From contig OZ244626.1 of the NCBI GenBank assembly GCA_965218495.1, forward strand, positions 1 through 64,000: 64,000 bases of DNA, written 5' to 3'. Source of the DNA: G965218495 sp965218495 (GTDB taxonomy: Bacteria > Bacteroidota > Rhodothermia > Rhodothermales > Bin80). This document shows positions 26,500 through 36,057 of the stretch, in pieces. The notes below the pieces were generated by a model. It had not been told where the DNA came from and did no database searches. It saw nothing but the letters and a program-made list of their open reading frames with translations. A program made the position numbers and the translations under genes. Numbering within the stretch: the stretch's first letter is position 1; every line of letters starts with the position of its first letter.

Positions 26500-28140
26500 A
26501 TGAAGCGACTGCTTTGTTATGTGATGCTCCTTGGCGGTGCTACAGGTGTATTCGCACAGGGGCCTGACCCCACGCCGACAGTGCAGGAGATTTTGCTTAC
26601 AGGAGTCTTGCCCGTCCGGCACGGGGATGTGGCGATGGGAGACTTCGACCAGGATTCAGACCTCGACATGCTGCTTACCGGCGCCAGGGGTGGTCCCTCA
26701 AACCCGAACCCTTCCACGGTCCTGTATCGGGTTCATGGTGACACCACGCTACTCGTCGAGATTGATAATATGACTGTGGAAGTGGACGCGGTTCACATGA
26801 CGATGATTCAGACTGCCGGCTTTCCAAACCTCTGGAAAAGCTCAGCATCGTGGGGTGACTTTGATAACGACGGTGACCTTGACTTGGCCCTCATGGGCGT
26901 GGATGCCCGCGGCAATGTTGTCACTGGGGTCTACGCACTTGTCTCTGTTAACGGAATCTTTACCCCCCAATTTCGGGCGCAGGCACCTGTACATTCGGGT
27001 GATCTCATCTGGGGTGATGTAGACAACGACGCAGACCTGGATCTGATGGTCTGCGGCACCCAGGAGAATGGAGAGCCGCTGACGACGCTGTACAAGAACC
27101 AGTTGTCTGAGGGCAGCGGCGGATTCCAACCTGCTATTAGTGGCGTGGTGAGTGCTGGGCAGTGCTCACTGGATTTGGGTGACTATGACATTGATGGCGA
27201 TCTGGACGTCTTGATTGCAGGCACGGATGAGGAAGGCAGCACGCTCACGCGAGTCTACCACAATAACGGATTTGGCCAGTTTAACCGGCTACCCCAGACC
27301 TTTGAGGACCTGCTGTTCGCGGCTGCTTCATGGGGCGACTATGATGCCGACGGATACTTGGACATCATCGAGAGTGGGGCCCGCTTATCGCCATTGATCA
27401 TGGAAGGCGGCATCGAGCTGTACCGATACGATACTATGAATACGGCATTCACTCACGTTACCAACAGAATTGAGGGTGCTTTTGATGGCGATCCCGTCAA
27501 GGGGCGGTATTTCGGCGCCGTAACATGGGGTGATCTCGACAACGATGGCTTTCTCGATTTCGTCGTAACAGGTGCCGAGTCCCCACGCACCTTCAATGCC
27601 ACGCAGATTTACCTGAGCCAAGACGGCCAATACCTCGTGAAGTCTCACACGGACAGGTTCGACGGTGGGTTTCGGGGGCGTGCGCTTATAATGGACTATG
27701 ACTTGGACCGCGACCTTGATGTTGTTGTCTTTGGTGAAAACCCTGGTCTGCCGGAGGAAGGGACCAGGATTCGCATACTTCGCAACAACTTGATTTTCGG
27801 CAAACGAGTGCCTATTCCACCAGACGCGATTGCGTCTTCGGTGCGTAGAAATAGCGTTACGCTCGCGTGGTCCCCTGGTCTTGACAGGCAAACAGTCATT
27901 TCTGGTCTGACGTACAACATCAGAGTTGGCAGCAGCCCGGGTGCGGCTGACATTGTTTCGCCTATGGCGAGTTTAGCCACGGGCAGGCGTCACATTTCCG
28001 GTCGTGGCAATGTAGGTACGAACCTCACATGGACGCTACGAAACCTAAAACCGGGCACCTACTACTGGGCCATCCAGACTCTCGACCACACATATTCAGG
28101 TTCGGTGTTTTCGGACGAGGACACTTTTACCATTGAGTAG
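26500..28140 (+). CDS. Exported seven-repeat FG-GAP protein lacking the sorting domain
   Basis: About 546 residues from the ATG at 26500, chosen because it gives a clean signal peptide ending GVFAQ; a TTG at 26470 would add ten polar residues. Seven repeats with acidic loops (DFDQDSDLD, DFDNDGDLD, DVDNDADLD, DYDIDGDLD, DYDADGYLD, DLDNDGFLD, DYDLDRDLD) are followed by a fibronectin-III-like domain. The architecture is collinear with the gene just upstream. It ends with TAG right after the FN3 strand DTFTIE, so the YPNPF-type sorting domain of its neighbour is missing. Either it uses another exit or anchoring route, or the tail was lost. No remnant is readable in frame after the stop. Confidence 0.9.
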   Translation: MKRLLCYVMLLGGATGVFAQGPDPTPTVQEILLTGVLPVRHGDVAMGDFDQDSDLDMLLTGARGGPSNPNPSTVLYRVHGDTTLLVEIDNMTVEVDAVHMTMIQTAGFPNLWKSSASWGDFDNDGDLDLALMGVDARGNVVTGVYALVSVNGIFTPQFRAQAPVHSGDLIWGDVDNDADLDLMVCGTQENGEPLTTLYKNQLSEGSGGFQPAISGVVSAGQCSLDLGDYDIDGDLDVLIAGTDEEGSTLTRVYHNNGFGQFNRLPQTFEDLLFAAASWGDYDADGYLDIIESGARLSPLIMEGGIELYRYDTMNTAFTHVTNRIEGAFDGDPVKGRYFGAVTWGDLDNDGFLDFVVTGAESPRTFNATQIYLSQDGQYLVKSHTDRFDGGFRGRALIMDYDLDRDLDVVVFGENPGLPEEGTRIRILRNNLIFGKRVPIPPDAIASSVRRNSVTLAWSPGLDRQTVISGLTYNIRVGSSPGAADIVSPMASLATGRRHISGRGNVGTNLTWTLRNLKPGTYYWAIQTLDHTYSGSVFSDEDTFTIE

Positions 28141-28594
28141 TACGGCGCGCCTGAAGCGCCGAGCGCGTTGTAGATGCTTAGGATCAATCGACGCTGGTGT
28201 TGCCCCATACGCGTCCAAGACGGACAGTGACTTTGCTGGGCGCAATTGACTCCGCGCTGACTGGCGAGTGGGATTCGAGCTTGGTGATTCCTTGAATGAA
28301 TGCGAGGGAGGTGTTCTATCAGGGCGGAAGGATCCGGCAGAGATTTGCGTTGCCAATTAGCGAGCGCGTGTCACGGGAGCGACGGAATGCGGAACTGCCC
28401 GCCACACACCAGGATGCTGACTGCCTGGGCGCCGCCTTACCGGCGTCAGCACAGAAAAGCTTACTGTAGCGCATAGCGCTTGTTGGCCAGTTTGCACGAC
28501 GTCACACCTGCGGCTCGGTAAAGCGGGCTAAGCAGCATCCGACGATCGGGGTGGCTCTCCGTGCAACGAGACGCGGATGTCTCCGCGAGATCTT
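28141..28594. other. Stretch without a recognisable gene
   Basis: I see no convincing coding frame, RNA gene or repeat array here. A short inverted repeat (CGGCGC at 28143-28148 and GCGCCG at 28156-28161, 7-nt loop) sits immediately after the FG-GAP stop codon and could help end transcription, but no T-run follows it. Confidence 0.5.
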
Positions 28595-29150
28595 TCAAGG
28601 ACATTCATTTGAATTCCAGCGGCACGTGCCATCAGTCTCGTTGATGACGTAGTATTTCTTTTGCCGGTGCGCCGAAAAGAGCATTTCGTCCGCGCCTTCG
28701 TTCGCGCACAGTAAGCCATCAGGCTGACCGCAAAGGCCGGCCCAACTTGCACGAGCCGCGGGCGCCAGTCCGTGCGGGTTATCGTGCACGAAGAACAGGT
28801 AAAGCGCCTTCTCCAGGCTTCGCGCAATCACAACCTGATCTAGGTTGCTGGTCCCAACCAGCCTTGGTAGTCCGTGCTTCCGCCGAAGGGTATTGGCTAT
28901 GCCATGAACCGGAAGCGCCAGTGCAGCAAGTATCCAAGTGCGGCGCTCCAAGCGAGGCCGCCGTGCGCCACGCCGCCGGCTTCGAGAACGTGTGCAGTTC
29001 GTGGTCCAACGAGCAGCTTCCCGCGCAGCCCACCACGACCTCAATCAGGACAGGAAGCGCAAACTTGGACTTCCACCGCGCCCTCGCCCTTCAGTAGCAG
29101 GCCCGCAGCAGATTGCTTGTAAGGGTGATTTACTGCGCAAGTACCACTAC
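28595..29150 (-). pseudogene. Possible frameshifted gene remnant
   Basis: On the minus strand, protein-like stretches run one after another in different frames: from about 29134 to the TGA at 29041-29043 (containing GLLLKGEGAVEVQV), then EVVVGCAGSCSLDHEL in the next frame from about 29042, then LVGTSNLDQVVIARSLEKAL and KKYYVINETDGTCRW in a third frame to the stop at 28595. This is what a decayed gene with indels looks like. However, no family is recognised and GC-rich chance frames could give a similar impression. It lies between the FG-GAP pair and ilvE. Confidence 0.25.
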
Positions 29151-29199
29151 AAAGTTAGCAAGGCATCACGCGACTTGGAATATGATACCGAAGGCTCCT

Positions 29200-30144
29200 T
29201 CATACGGCAAGGGTCAGCGCAGGCTCTTGGACTGGAGCTGGTACTGGTGTAAGCCAGCTGTAGGGGTCATTGCCGTGTTTGACGATGTCAAAAAAGGCCT
29301 CTTGAAGCTCAGTAGTCACAGGGCCTCGGCGGCCGGCGCCAATGCTGTGCTTGTCTACTGAGCGAATTGGGGTAACCTCGGCGGCAGTGCCGGTGAAAAA
29401 AAGCTCGTCTGCTATGTACAATGCTTCACGAGGCAAACGTTCTTCGACCACTTCAAATCCGCGATCACGGGCCAGGCGGATGATGGATGACCGTGTGATG
29501 CCGGGCAGGATGGAAAGGCTTCGTGGTGCCGTAAACAAGACGCCGTCACGGACCAGAAACAGATTCTCGCCGCTGCCCTCGGCGAGGTATCCATCCACAC
29601 TAAGCATGATACCTTCCGCGTATCCGTTCAGCACCGCATCCATCTTCACTAAGCTGGCATTCATATAGTTGCCGCCGCCCTTTGCCATCGCAGGATGCGT
29701 GTTGGGAGCCATCCGATTCCAGGAGGCCACATGCACATCAATGCCAAGCTCAAGTGATTCTTCTCCCAGATAAGCGCCCCACTCAAAGACTGCAATATAG
29801 GTCTCAACGGAGTTGGCCAGCGGGTTTACGTTGAGTGATCCCGTGCCGCGGAGGACCACTGGACGCACGTAGCACGATGCCAGCTGACTGTTTTGAATGG
29901 TGGCCAGAACCGCCGCTTCAAGCGCAGCCTGATCATAGGGCAGCTCCATGCGGTGGATCGTGGCGGAATCCACCAGCCGCCGCATATGCTCTTGCAGTCG
30001 AAAGACTGCCGGGCCTCGGGCCGTATCGTAGCAGCGAATGCCTTCAAAAACCGATGAGCCATAGTGCACCACGTGGGAAAGCACGTGGATCGTAGCGGCC
30101 TCGTAAGGAATGAGCTTGCCGTTGTGCCAGATGTCATATCGCAT
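29200..30144 (-). CDS. ilvE: Branched-chain amino acid aminotransferase
   Basis: 314 residues of fold-type IV PLP enzymes. HYGSSVFEGIRCY (about 27-39) and the catalytic-lysine segment AMAKGGGNYMNAS (about 152-164) are typical, and LPGITRSSIIRLA is the later phosphate-cup helix. It transfers amino groups between glutamate and the 2-oxo acids of valine, leucine and isoleucine in the cytoplasm. The glycosyltransferase gene ends 24 nt upstream on the same strand, so they may share a transcript without an obvious link. The last 15 residues are a variable proline-rich tail. Confidence 0.94.
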   Translation of the reverse strand: MRYDIWHNGKLIPYEAATIHVLSHVVHYGSSVFEGIRCYDTARGPAVFRLQEHMRRLVDSATIHRMELPYDQAALEAAVLATIQNSQLASCYVRPVVLRGTGSLNVNPLANSVETYIAVFEWGAYLGEESLELGIDVHVASWNRMAPNTHPAMAKGGGNYMNASLVKMDAVLNGYAEGIMLSVDGYLAEGSGENLFLVRDGVLFTAPRSLSILPGITRSSIIRLARDRGFEVVEERLPREALYIADELFFTGTAAEVTPIRSVDKHSIGAGRRGPVTTELQEAFFDIVKHGNDPYSWLTPVPAPVQEPALTLAV

Positions 30145-30168
30145 GGTGTTACGAAAGCTTGTGCATGG

Positions 30169-30921
30169 TTACTGATTACCGGGGGAGCCTGCAGTGGCAC
30201 CGGGCGGCCCCAGCGACCGGGCTAGCGCGTTCGTCCCCAACGCGAAGCGCAGCAGCGTCCCAACAATCTTGACTGACGCCTTTACAGTGCCAGTCACGGT
30301 ACCTGTTATCTTCGAAATGCCCGTGCGCCTTCGATACGACACCGGAATCTCCATGATTCGCAGCCCCGCCAGGTGCGCCTTGATTTGCATTTCAATCGTC
30401 CATCCGAACGTCTTGTCCTGCATATTCAGGCGAAGGAGGTCCGCGTACCGGATCGCCCGAAACGGTCCGAGGTCCGTGTAGCGAACGCCCCACAGCCGGC
30501 GCATTAGCCAGCACGCGAGGTGATTCCCGACGATGGCTTGCGGTAGCATGGCACCCGCTTCCCTTTGTCCGGTGGTGCGGCTGCCAACCACGAAGTCCGC
30601 TTCCTGGCGCAGGATTGGGGCGACCAACGCTTTCATTTCGTCAGGATAGTCACTGTAGTCGCCATCCAAAAAGACGACGATATCAGGGCGTAGTTTTTCG
30701 GCATAAGCTATGCCGCGCAGACAAGCAAATCCATAGCCACGCCGTTTCTCGGAAACAACGGTGGCTCCAGCTTGCCGCGCGTTGTCTGCCGTCGTGTCGG
30801 TCGACGCGTTGTTTACGACCACGACCTCCTGGACCAAGTCCTTCGGGATGTCACCAATGACGCGTCCTATCGCACGGGCCTCGTTGAAGGCCGGAATGAT
30901 GACCAGGATGCACGCCGGCAT
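30169..30921 (-). CDS. Family 2 glycosyltransferase (DPM1-like)
   Basis: 250 residues with the GT-A fold: VIIPAFNEARAI near the start, VVVVNNASTDTT (about 34-45), the DGDYSD metal-binding motif (about 84-89) and VGSRTTGQREAG. It resembles dolichyl/undecaprenyl-phosphate mannose or glucose synthases. There is only a weakly hydrophobic region near residue 215, so it is cytoplasmic or peripheral. The donor and acceptor cannot be read. It follows the TonB-associated lipoprotein gene by 18 nt on the same strand and precedes ilvE by 24 nt. Confidence 0.91.
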   Translation of the reverse strand: MPACILVIIPAFNEARAIGRVIGDIPKDLVQEVVVVNNASTDTTADNARQAGATVVSEKRRGYGFACLRGIAYAEKLRPDIVVFLDGDYSDYPDEMKALVAPILRQEADFVVGSRTTGQREAGAMLPQAIVGNHLACWLMRRLWGVRYTDLGPFRAIRYADLLRLNMQDKTFGWTIEMQIKAHLAGLRIMEIPVSYRRRTGISKITGTVTGTVKASVKIVGTLLRFALGTNALARSLGPPGATAGSPGNQ

Positions 30922-30939
30922 AGGCCGCCTAGACCGAGA

Positions 30940-31899
30940 CTATCGTGCCCGTTCGAGTGATCCGATGGGCGCATCCCAAACGCGCGCAGCTACGCCCGGA
31001 AAGGCGTCGTTGTCAACGAGCTTGTACCCTAAAGACATGGCGGTGGTATCCTGAATCAGCCATTCCGCGCTGAAGCGTCCAATGGATCCCACATAACCAA
31101 ATCCATCGGAAACGTTAGACAGCGTTCCCGGTTGCCCAAGGGCTTCAGACGTGAACACTCCGCCCGGCGGCTTGAACTGTTCATCCAACACCGTCATGGT
31201 CATGCCCAAGCCGACCAAGTACCCCCTGACGAACATCTCGGAGTAGTTCGCAAGAAGGGAGTCCCGGTCTCGAACCAGATCGATGGAGGTTTCCCAAAAT
31301 CCTTCGTGGGTATCCGAAGCCCTACTCGTCGGCTTGTGGTTCAGGCGGAAGTCCTCAAATCCATAGTCATCGAAGACGAAAAATCGGTACCACTGCTCAA
31401 TGTCGTAGGGCTCCTCATCAAGTGACCACCAAAGGAGCCGCTGCGTGGCCACGAGAAATGTGGTCCTGACCCGGTACACCTCTTCCAACTGCACGGAAGG
31501 CTCCAAGTGGAATGGAACCAAGGTTGTGGCGCTCGTGACGAGGTCGGACCCAGGCTTCCGGACATCGATCTTGTAAGTCTTGCCAGCAAGCACGCGAAAT
31601 GGAGCATAGAAGATGTGCCCAACGGAACCATCTTCAAAGGTGTACACGGAATCTTTCCAGGTATGCCGCTCTTCCGTCCCCAGCTGCCTCGACGTGAAGA
31701 CGGCGTCGAGCTTTTCACTGGGCGTGCTTAGCGTGGGACGAATCTCAATGACGCGAACGAATTGCGTATCCGAGGCCATGTCAAGGGCACCAAACAGCGT
31801 GAACTGCCGGTTGGTCTCCAGGATCGGGTTGACAGAGTCATCGCAGCTCACCAAGGAGAAGGCGACGAAGAGCGCAAATGCAATGGAAATAGGGCGCAT
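30940..31899 (-). CDS. DUF4249-like lipoprotein paired with a TonB receptor
   Basis: About 319 residues from the ATG at 31897-31899; a TTG at 31932 would overlap the receptor gene and spoil the signal. The lipobox FSLVSC places the lipidated cysteine near residue 19. The rest is beta-rich with a YKIDVRKPG-type domain early and a longer region with WYRFFVFDDYGF. The size, the lipid anchor and the position 22 nt after a TonB receptor with a regulatory domain match the DUF4249-type partners seen in Bacteroidetes. It probably sits at the outer membrane and helps present a substrate, but the substrate is unknown. The DUF4249 label is moderate confidence. Confidence 0.8.
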   Translation of the reverse strand: MRPISIAFALFVAFSLVSCDDSVNPILETNRQFTLFGALDMASDTQFVRVIEIRPTLSTPSEKLDAVFTSRQLGTEERHTWKDSVYTFEDGSVGHIFYAPFRVLAGKTYKIDVRKPGSDLVTSATTLVPFHLEPSVQLEEVYRVRTTFLVATQRLLWWSLDEEPYDIEQWYRFFVFDDYGFEDFRLNHKPTSRASDTHEGFWETSIDLVRDRDSLLANYSEMFVRGYLVGLGMTMTVLDEQFKPPGGVFTSEALGQPGTLSNVSDGFGYVGSIGRFSAEWLIQDTTAMSLGYKLVDNDAFPGVAARVWDAPIGSLERAR

Positions 31900-31921
31900 T
31901 GAACCAGCTGTCCGCGTGTTT

Positions 31922-34192
31922 CTAAAATTCAAGCTTGAGGCCTATTGCCGGGATGAACGGCAGCTGATCCAGGCGTTCAAGCGTGAAGAGGTCAATGTAG
32001 AAGAGGTTGGTGCGATCGTAGGCATTGGTACCACTGGCCAACGCCGTCAGCGCCGTGTGGGTCGAAAGCTCGAAGGTGTATTCCGCAGAAACGTCCAGAC
32101 GGTGATAATCCGGCAACCGGCCGCTGTACGGATAGGAATACAGCACGCGTGTTTCGCCGGGTTCGCCGAATAGATCCTTAGGACCGTCCATCAGGACAAA
32201 TTCGTCAAATCCGAGTGCCTCGCTGAATGGAAGCCCTGAGCCATATTGCCACCGAGCGTTAAACGTAAAGCCGCCAAAGGTTACGCTGCCCAGCGCATTA
32301 ACCTGGTGACGCCGGTCGTGCGGCGGCGAATACGTGTAGCCACCAGGCCCGAACCAGTACTCCAATTCCGTCTGCTTGGCCGTATACTCGACCTTCGAGT
32401 ATCCATAGTTGACGAAGCCGTAGAAGGGCCCCGCATCTACTTCTATACGGGCATCTCCACCTCGTACAGTTCCTTCGGCAGGTTGCAGGGCAATGGTGGA
32501 GCGAGGAAACGAGGTCCATTCGGCTACCGAAAGGTTGTCCAGCTTCTTGTAGAAGCCCTCAACTGCAACGCGAAGCCACGTCGTTGGCTGAACCTGGTAT
32601 CCACCAAGGAAGTGAACGGCTTGCGGCACGTTGCCCGTTGGCGAAGATGTCCATGCCGTAAACACATCCCCGGCGTCACGGCGGTCCGCAAGCCCCACAA
32701 ACTCCTGGTGGTAAATGCCGGCCGCTGCACTGATGCGGTGCACGCCGTAGTTGTAGATCATCTTGAACCGGGGCTCGACGAAATTGCGTCCCTTGCTCGG
32801 AAATGACGACAGCCTTAGTCCCGGTTCAACGCTAAAGTCGGTGACATCTCCGTGCAATAGCGGAATCTCCGTCTGAACATACCCGCCGGCTTCGCTGACG
32901 AATTCGGTCTCTTCAGTCTGGTCCTGGAAGATTCCCCCCAGTTCGCTATCAAGCTGATTGAATCTGAAGAACATGCCCCACGTGATGTCGGAAAAGGCGT
33001 TGAAGTGGGTAACGTTGGCGGAAGCATTGATCTCCTGGGCCTTAGAGTAGCGCGTTGGCGCTAGTTCCGGGCCGAAAGAGTTTTCTACGGACGAGAGTGA
33101 AACCAGAATCTCCGCCTGTACCGGAATACGTGTGGGAAGCAGGACAAAGCGCCCGCCAAAGGCGTAGTTCGTCCAGGTTATCTGGTTTTTCGTGCTGTCG
33201 GATTCCGCAGCAGTTTGCGCACCCAGAATGCCACGGTCAAAAGAGCGTAGTCCGGTCACCGAGGCCTGCGTATTCTCTGAGGTGATCGCATGCACCTTGA
33301 CAAACTGGTCATTGAATGAATACGGGAGCTGTGAATCAATGATTTTAGAGGCGCCCTGGTCTATTACGTCAAAGCGGCCTGACATCAGAATCGACACCCT
33401 GTCCTGGATGAGCGGCCCTTCCAAGAGTCCGGCGCTGATGAAAGGCGCCGCAGAAAACTCGCCCGAAAAGCGCCGCTTATTACCGTTACGCGTGGAGATG
33501 TCAATCACAGACGACATGCGCCCGCCGTACTTGGCTCCGAAGCCGCCGGCATACACATCGGATACGTTGAGTATAGCCGAGGGGATTGCGGAGTAGAACC
33601 CAATGAGATGGAACGGCTGGTAAATCAGCATGCCGTCCAGGAGTACCTGGTTCTGCGTAGGCTCGCCCCCTCGAACAAAGAGTTGTCCGCCCTGGTCACC
33701 GCTGGAAACAACGCCGGGAAGTGTTACAAGGTAGCTGGCCAAGTCCCCGGAAAGGTCGGGTGCGGGGATCAGCTGAATGTCTCTAGGCCGAATGGACTGG
33801 AGTCCCGCCGTGACGCGCATGCCCCCCTCATCGCCTTCCGCCTCGACCATGATCTCATCGAGTTCGAATCCAATAGACAGGGAGAAGTTGTATGGCCGAA
33901 TTTCGTCCGCAGCCAGATCAATCGTATCCCGCACCGTTTCGTATCCAATGTATCTGGCCTCCAGGTAGTATTGCCCGGGCGGGATGCCAGAGATGGCAAA
34001 AAGGCCATCGCGGTTGCTGGCTGCCCCCAAGAACGCTCCGTCGTCATCGGTCAAGATGATGTTTACGCTTTGAAGTGGCTGACCATCGGACTCATCGGTG
34101 GCATATCCACGCAGGACCGCGTTTTGGGCGCGTGCCTCTGCGAAGCAAAACACCACTATCAAGAGCAGAAAGAACCGGTGCTTCATAGCCAT
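31922..34192 (-). CDS. TonB-dependent outer membrane receptor with carboxypeptidase-like regulatory domain
   Basis: 756 residues. A signal peptide (1-22, ending EARAQ) is followed by a carboxypeptidase-D-regulatory-like beta sandwich (about 25-105; LRGYATDESDGQPLQSVN). Next come a plug domain (about 115-225; QLFVRGGEPTQNQVLLDGM and GFGAKYGGRMSSVIDIS) and a beta-barrel ending with the aromatic C-terminus LKLEF. The YATDESDG start makes it a SusC-like or FecA-like importer in the broad sense. It is followed after 22 nt by a lipoprotein gene, the usual receptor-plus-lipoprotein pair of this phylum. Neither a sigma/anti-sigma pair nor a hydrolase is adjacent to suggest the ligand. Confidence 0.94.
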   Translation of the reverse strand: MAMKHRFFLLLIVVFCFAEARAQNAVLRGYATDESDGQPLQSVNIILTDDDGAFLGAASNRDGLFAISGIPPGQYYLEARYIGYETVRDTIDLAADEIRPYNFSLSIGFELDEIMVEAEGDEGGMRVTAGLQSIRPRDIQLIPAPDLSGDLASYLVTLPGVVSSGDQGGQLFVRGGEPTQNQVLLDGMLIYQPFHLIGFYSAIPSAILNVSDVYAGGFGAKYGGRMSSVIDISTRNGNKRRFSGEFSAAPFISAGLLEGPLIQDRVSILMSGRFDVIDQGASKIIDSQLPYSFNDQFVKVHAITSENTQASVTGLRSFDRGILGAQTAAESDSTKNQITWTNYAFGGRFVLLPTRIPVQAEILVSLSSVENSFGPELAPTRYSKAQEINASANVTHFNAFSDITWGMFFRFNQLDSELGGIFQDQTEETEFVSEAGGYVQTEIPLLHGDVTDFSVEPGLRLSSFPSKGRNFVEPRFKMIYNYGVHRISAAAGIYHQEFVGLADRRDAGDVFTAWTSSPTGNVPQAVHFLGGYQVQPTTWLRVAVEGFYKKLDNLSVAEWTSFPRSTIALQPAEGTVRGGDARIEVDAGPFYGFVNYGYSKVEYTAKQTELEYWFGPGGYTYSPPHDRRHQVNALGSVTFGGFTFNARWQYGSGLPFSEALGFDEFVLMDGPKDLFGEPGETRVLYSYPYSGRLPDYHRLDVSAEYTFELSTHTALTALASGTNAYDRTNLFYIDLFTLERLDQLPFIPAIGLKLEF

Positions 34193-34285
34193 GGCTCTGA
34201 TTGGTGGGGCACGAAAACGGTGGTCAGGCGCGCAATGTGAGTGTGCGTTGACGAACTACGGCTGCTGGAACACATAAGTGGCCCA

Positions 34286-34555
34286 ATGGATTCCACCAGG
34301 GCCTACAAAAATATGCAGGATATGCGAAAGTGGCTACGGTGGGGCGTGCTGCTGGTTTTGGTCGGAATGTTCATTGCTGTAATGAGCACGGTGTTTAACC
34401 CGTACGGCGACCGGGACTGGCTCGAGATCTCGCACGGTAACCATTCGCACTACGTTCCGCGGGGCTGGGACGGCACGAATCTGGGTAACTTCCCGAATCG
34501 GCCGCCCGGACCTAACGAGATAATTCTGCCAGATGGGCGCATAGTGCCGAAGTAA
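34286..34555 (+). CDS. Small single-span membrane protein, hypothetical
   Basis: About 89 residues from the ATG at 34286; an ATG at 34313 would also keep the membrane segment. One hydrophobic helix (WLRWGVLLVLVGMFIAVMS, about 15-33) is followed by a polar, histidine- and proline-containing tail (FNPYGDRDWLEISHGNHSHY) ending in PDGRIVPK. The tail has the compact, low-arginine composition of a real protein. I do not recognise the family. It is isolated, divergent from the receptor gene and convergent with the AAA ATPase gene, from which it is separated by 8 nt. Confidence 0.6.
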   Translation: MDSTRAYKNMQDMRKWLRWGVLLVLVGMFIAVMSTVFNPYGDRDWLEISHGNHSHYVPRGWDGTNLGNFPNRPPGPNEIILPDGRIVPK

Positions 34556-34563
34556 GGGACACG

Positions 34564-36057
34564 CTAAAGCTCCATATCTTCGTCCTCCGGAGGGCCGAGA
34601 GACGACAGCACGCTGCCCATCAGGTCGCTATAGATTGCGCCCGCGCCGGATGCCGATTCCTTGCCAAGGAGAGAGTTTTGGTGCAAGGCCTCCAGCACGA
34701 AGCCCATCAGCGATGCATATGCCGCGCTTCCTTTAGGCGGCGCGTGCTTGGCCACAATTTCGCGAAGCCCGCCAACCTTGGCCAGACTGCGCCCATAGCT
34801 CCCTGCCTTGGCATCCGGGCGCAGCGATATGGAATTGTCGTTGGCAAACCAATGAAGGATGTGCCGGTAGGCATCGCGCCCCCCACGTTTGTCGGCAGGA
34901 TCTGGAAAGTACCGCGGGAAGATGCTGCGGACCGCACGTCCAATGAGCAAGCGTGCGACATTTTGTGCTCCTTCCTGCTCGCCTTCATAGACCAGCTCGA
35001 CCTTGCCGGCGATGGCTGGCTCAATGCATTCCAGGTCACTGATTCGTGCAACAGTAGAAGCTTCGCCGCCGAGGACGCAGCGGCGCTCGGCAGCAGAGAT
35101 GACCTCTTCCAACGCGGATCGCGTCATGCGTGCAGACACGCCGGACTTCTGATCAACGAATTCGCTTTTTCGGGCCTCAAAGGCTACCTGCTCAATGACT
35201 TCGCACAGGTAGCGCGGGACGGTTACCTTCGGTGCTTCTTCGCCGCGCGCCTGCCAAGCTTCTTGCTGCGTGATAGCCACGCCGATCTCTATTGATTGCG
35301 GGTAGTGCGTGATGATCTGGCTGTCGATGCGGTCCTTAAGCGGCGTGATGATGTTGCCGCGGTTGGTATAGTCCTCCGGGTTTGCGGTAAAAACCATCAT
35401 GATGTCCAGAGGGAAACGGATGTTAAAGCCGCGTATTTGGATGTCCTGCTCCTCCATGATGTTGAGCAGTCCCACCTGAATTCGGGCCTGTAAGTCCGGC
35501 AGCTCATTGATGGCAAAGATGCCGCGGTTAGTACGCGGGATTATGCCGAAGTGAATGATTTCTTCGTCCGCATACGTCAGCCTGCGGTGGGCCGCCTTGA
35601 TAGGGTCTATATCACCGATTAAGTCCGCAATGGCCGTATCGGGTGTAGCAAGCTTCTCACCATAGCGCTCGGACCGATGGATCCACGCGATGGGCGTGTC
35701 ATCGCCTTGGGCCGCAATCAACTCTCGACCGTACTTGGATATCGGAGCCAGCGGATCGTCATTGACCTCGCTGCCGGCAATGGCCGGGAGATATTCGTCA
35801 AGCAGATCCGGAAGCATCCGAATAATCCGGCTCTTGGCCTGGCCGCGCAGTCCCAGAAGAATGATGTCGTGCCGCCCTAGAATGGCGTGCTGCACCTGTG
35901 GGATGACGGTGTGGTCAAAGCCGATAATGCCCCTAAAGATGGCTTCCCCGCGACGCAGCTTGGCCAATAGATTGCTGCGCAGCTCGTCTTTCACGCTGCG
36001 TCGGACATAGCCCTGCGCCTTGAGTGCGCCCAGCGTGGTGATGCTGTTATGGGTCAA
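34564..36057 (-). CDS. MoxR/magnesium-chelatase-like AAA ATPase
   Basis: 497 residues. The P-loop is GLRGQAKSR (about 68-76) and the Walker B-like strand is GIFAINELPDL (about 183-193), with Asn in place of the usual first Asp. FTANPEDYTNRGNIITPLKD supplies sensor 1 and the following arginine region. This version is common in Bacteroidetes-type genomes, often labelled magnesium chelatase, and usually has a VWA-domain partner that I do not see beside it. The last 60 residues are a family-specific helical tail. Its start lies 11 nt inside the preceding propeller lipoprotein gene, so the two are translationally coupled, with the HtrA gene further upstream. Confidence 0.88.
   Translation of the reverse strand: MTHNSITTLGALKAQGYVRRSVKDELRSNLLAKLRRGEAIFRGIIGFDHTVIPQVQHAILGRHDIILLGLRGQAKSRIIRMLPDLLDEYLPAIAGSEVNDDPLAPISKYGRELIAAQGDDTPIAWIHRSERYGEKLATPDTAIADLIGDIDPIKAAHRRLTYADEEIIHFGIIPRTNRGIFAINELPDLQARIQVGLLNIMEEQDIQIRGFNIRFPLDIMMVFTANPEDYTNRGNIITPLKDRIDSQIITHYPQSIEIGVAITQQEAWQARGEEAPKVTVPRYLCEVIEQVAFEARKSEFVDQKSGVSARMTRSALEEVISAAERRCVLGGEASTVARISDLECIEPAIAGKVELVYEGEQEGAQNVARLLIGRAVRSIFPRYFPDPADKRGGRDAYRHILHWFANDNSISLRPDAKAGSYGRSLAKVGGLREIVAKHAPPKGSAAYASLMGFVLEALHQNSLLGKESASGAGAIYSDLMGSVLSSLGPPEDEDMEL

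Noticed and set aside
24680..27730. Repeated GACTATGACAATGACGG-like DNA words that might suggest a repeat array
   Set aside because: They encode the acidic loops of FG-GAP repeats, are spaced irregularly and vary at third codon positions, so they are protein repeats and not CRISPR or satellite DNA.
33608..34240. A 210-codon plus-strand open frame
   Set aside because: It is antisense to the signal, regulatory and plug regions of the TonB receptor and has no recognisable protein features.
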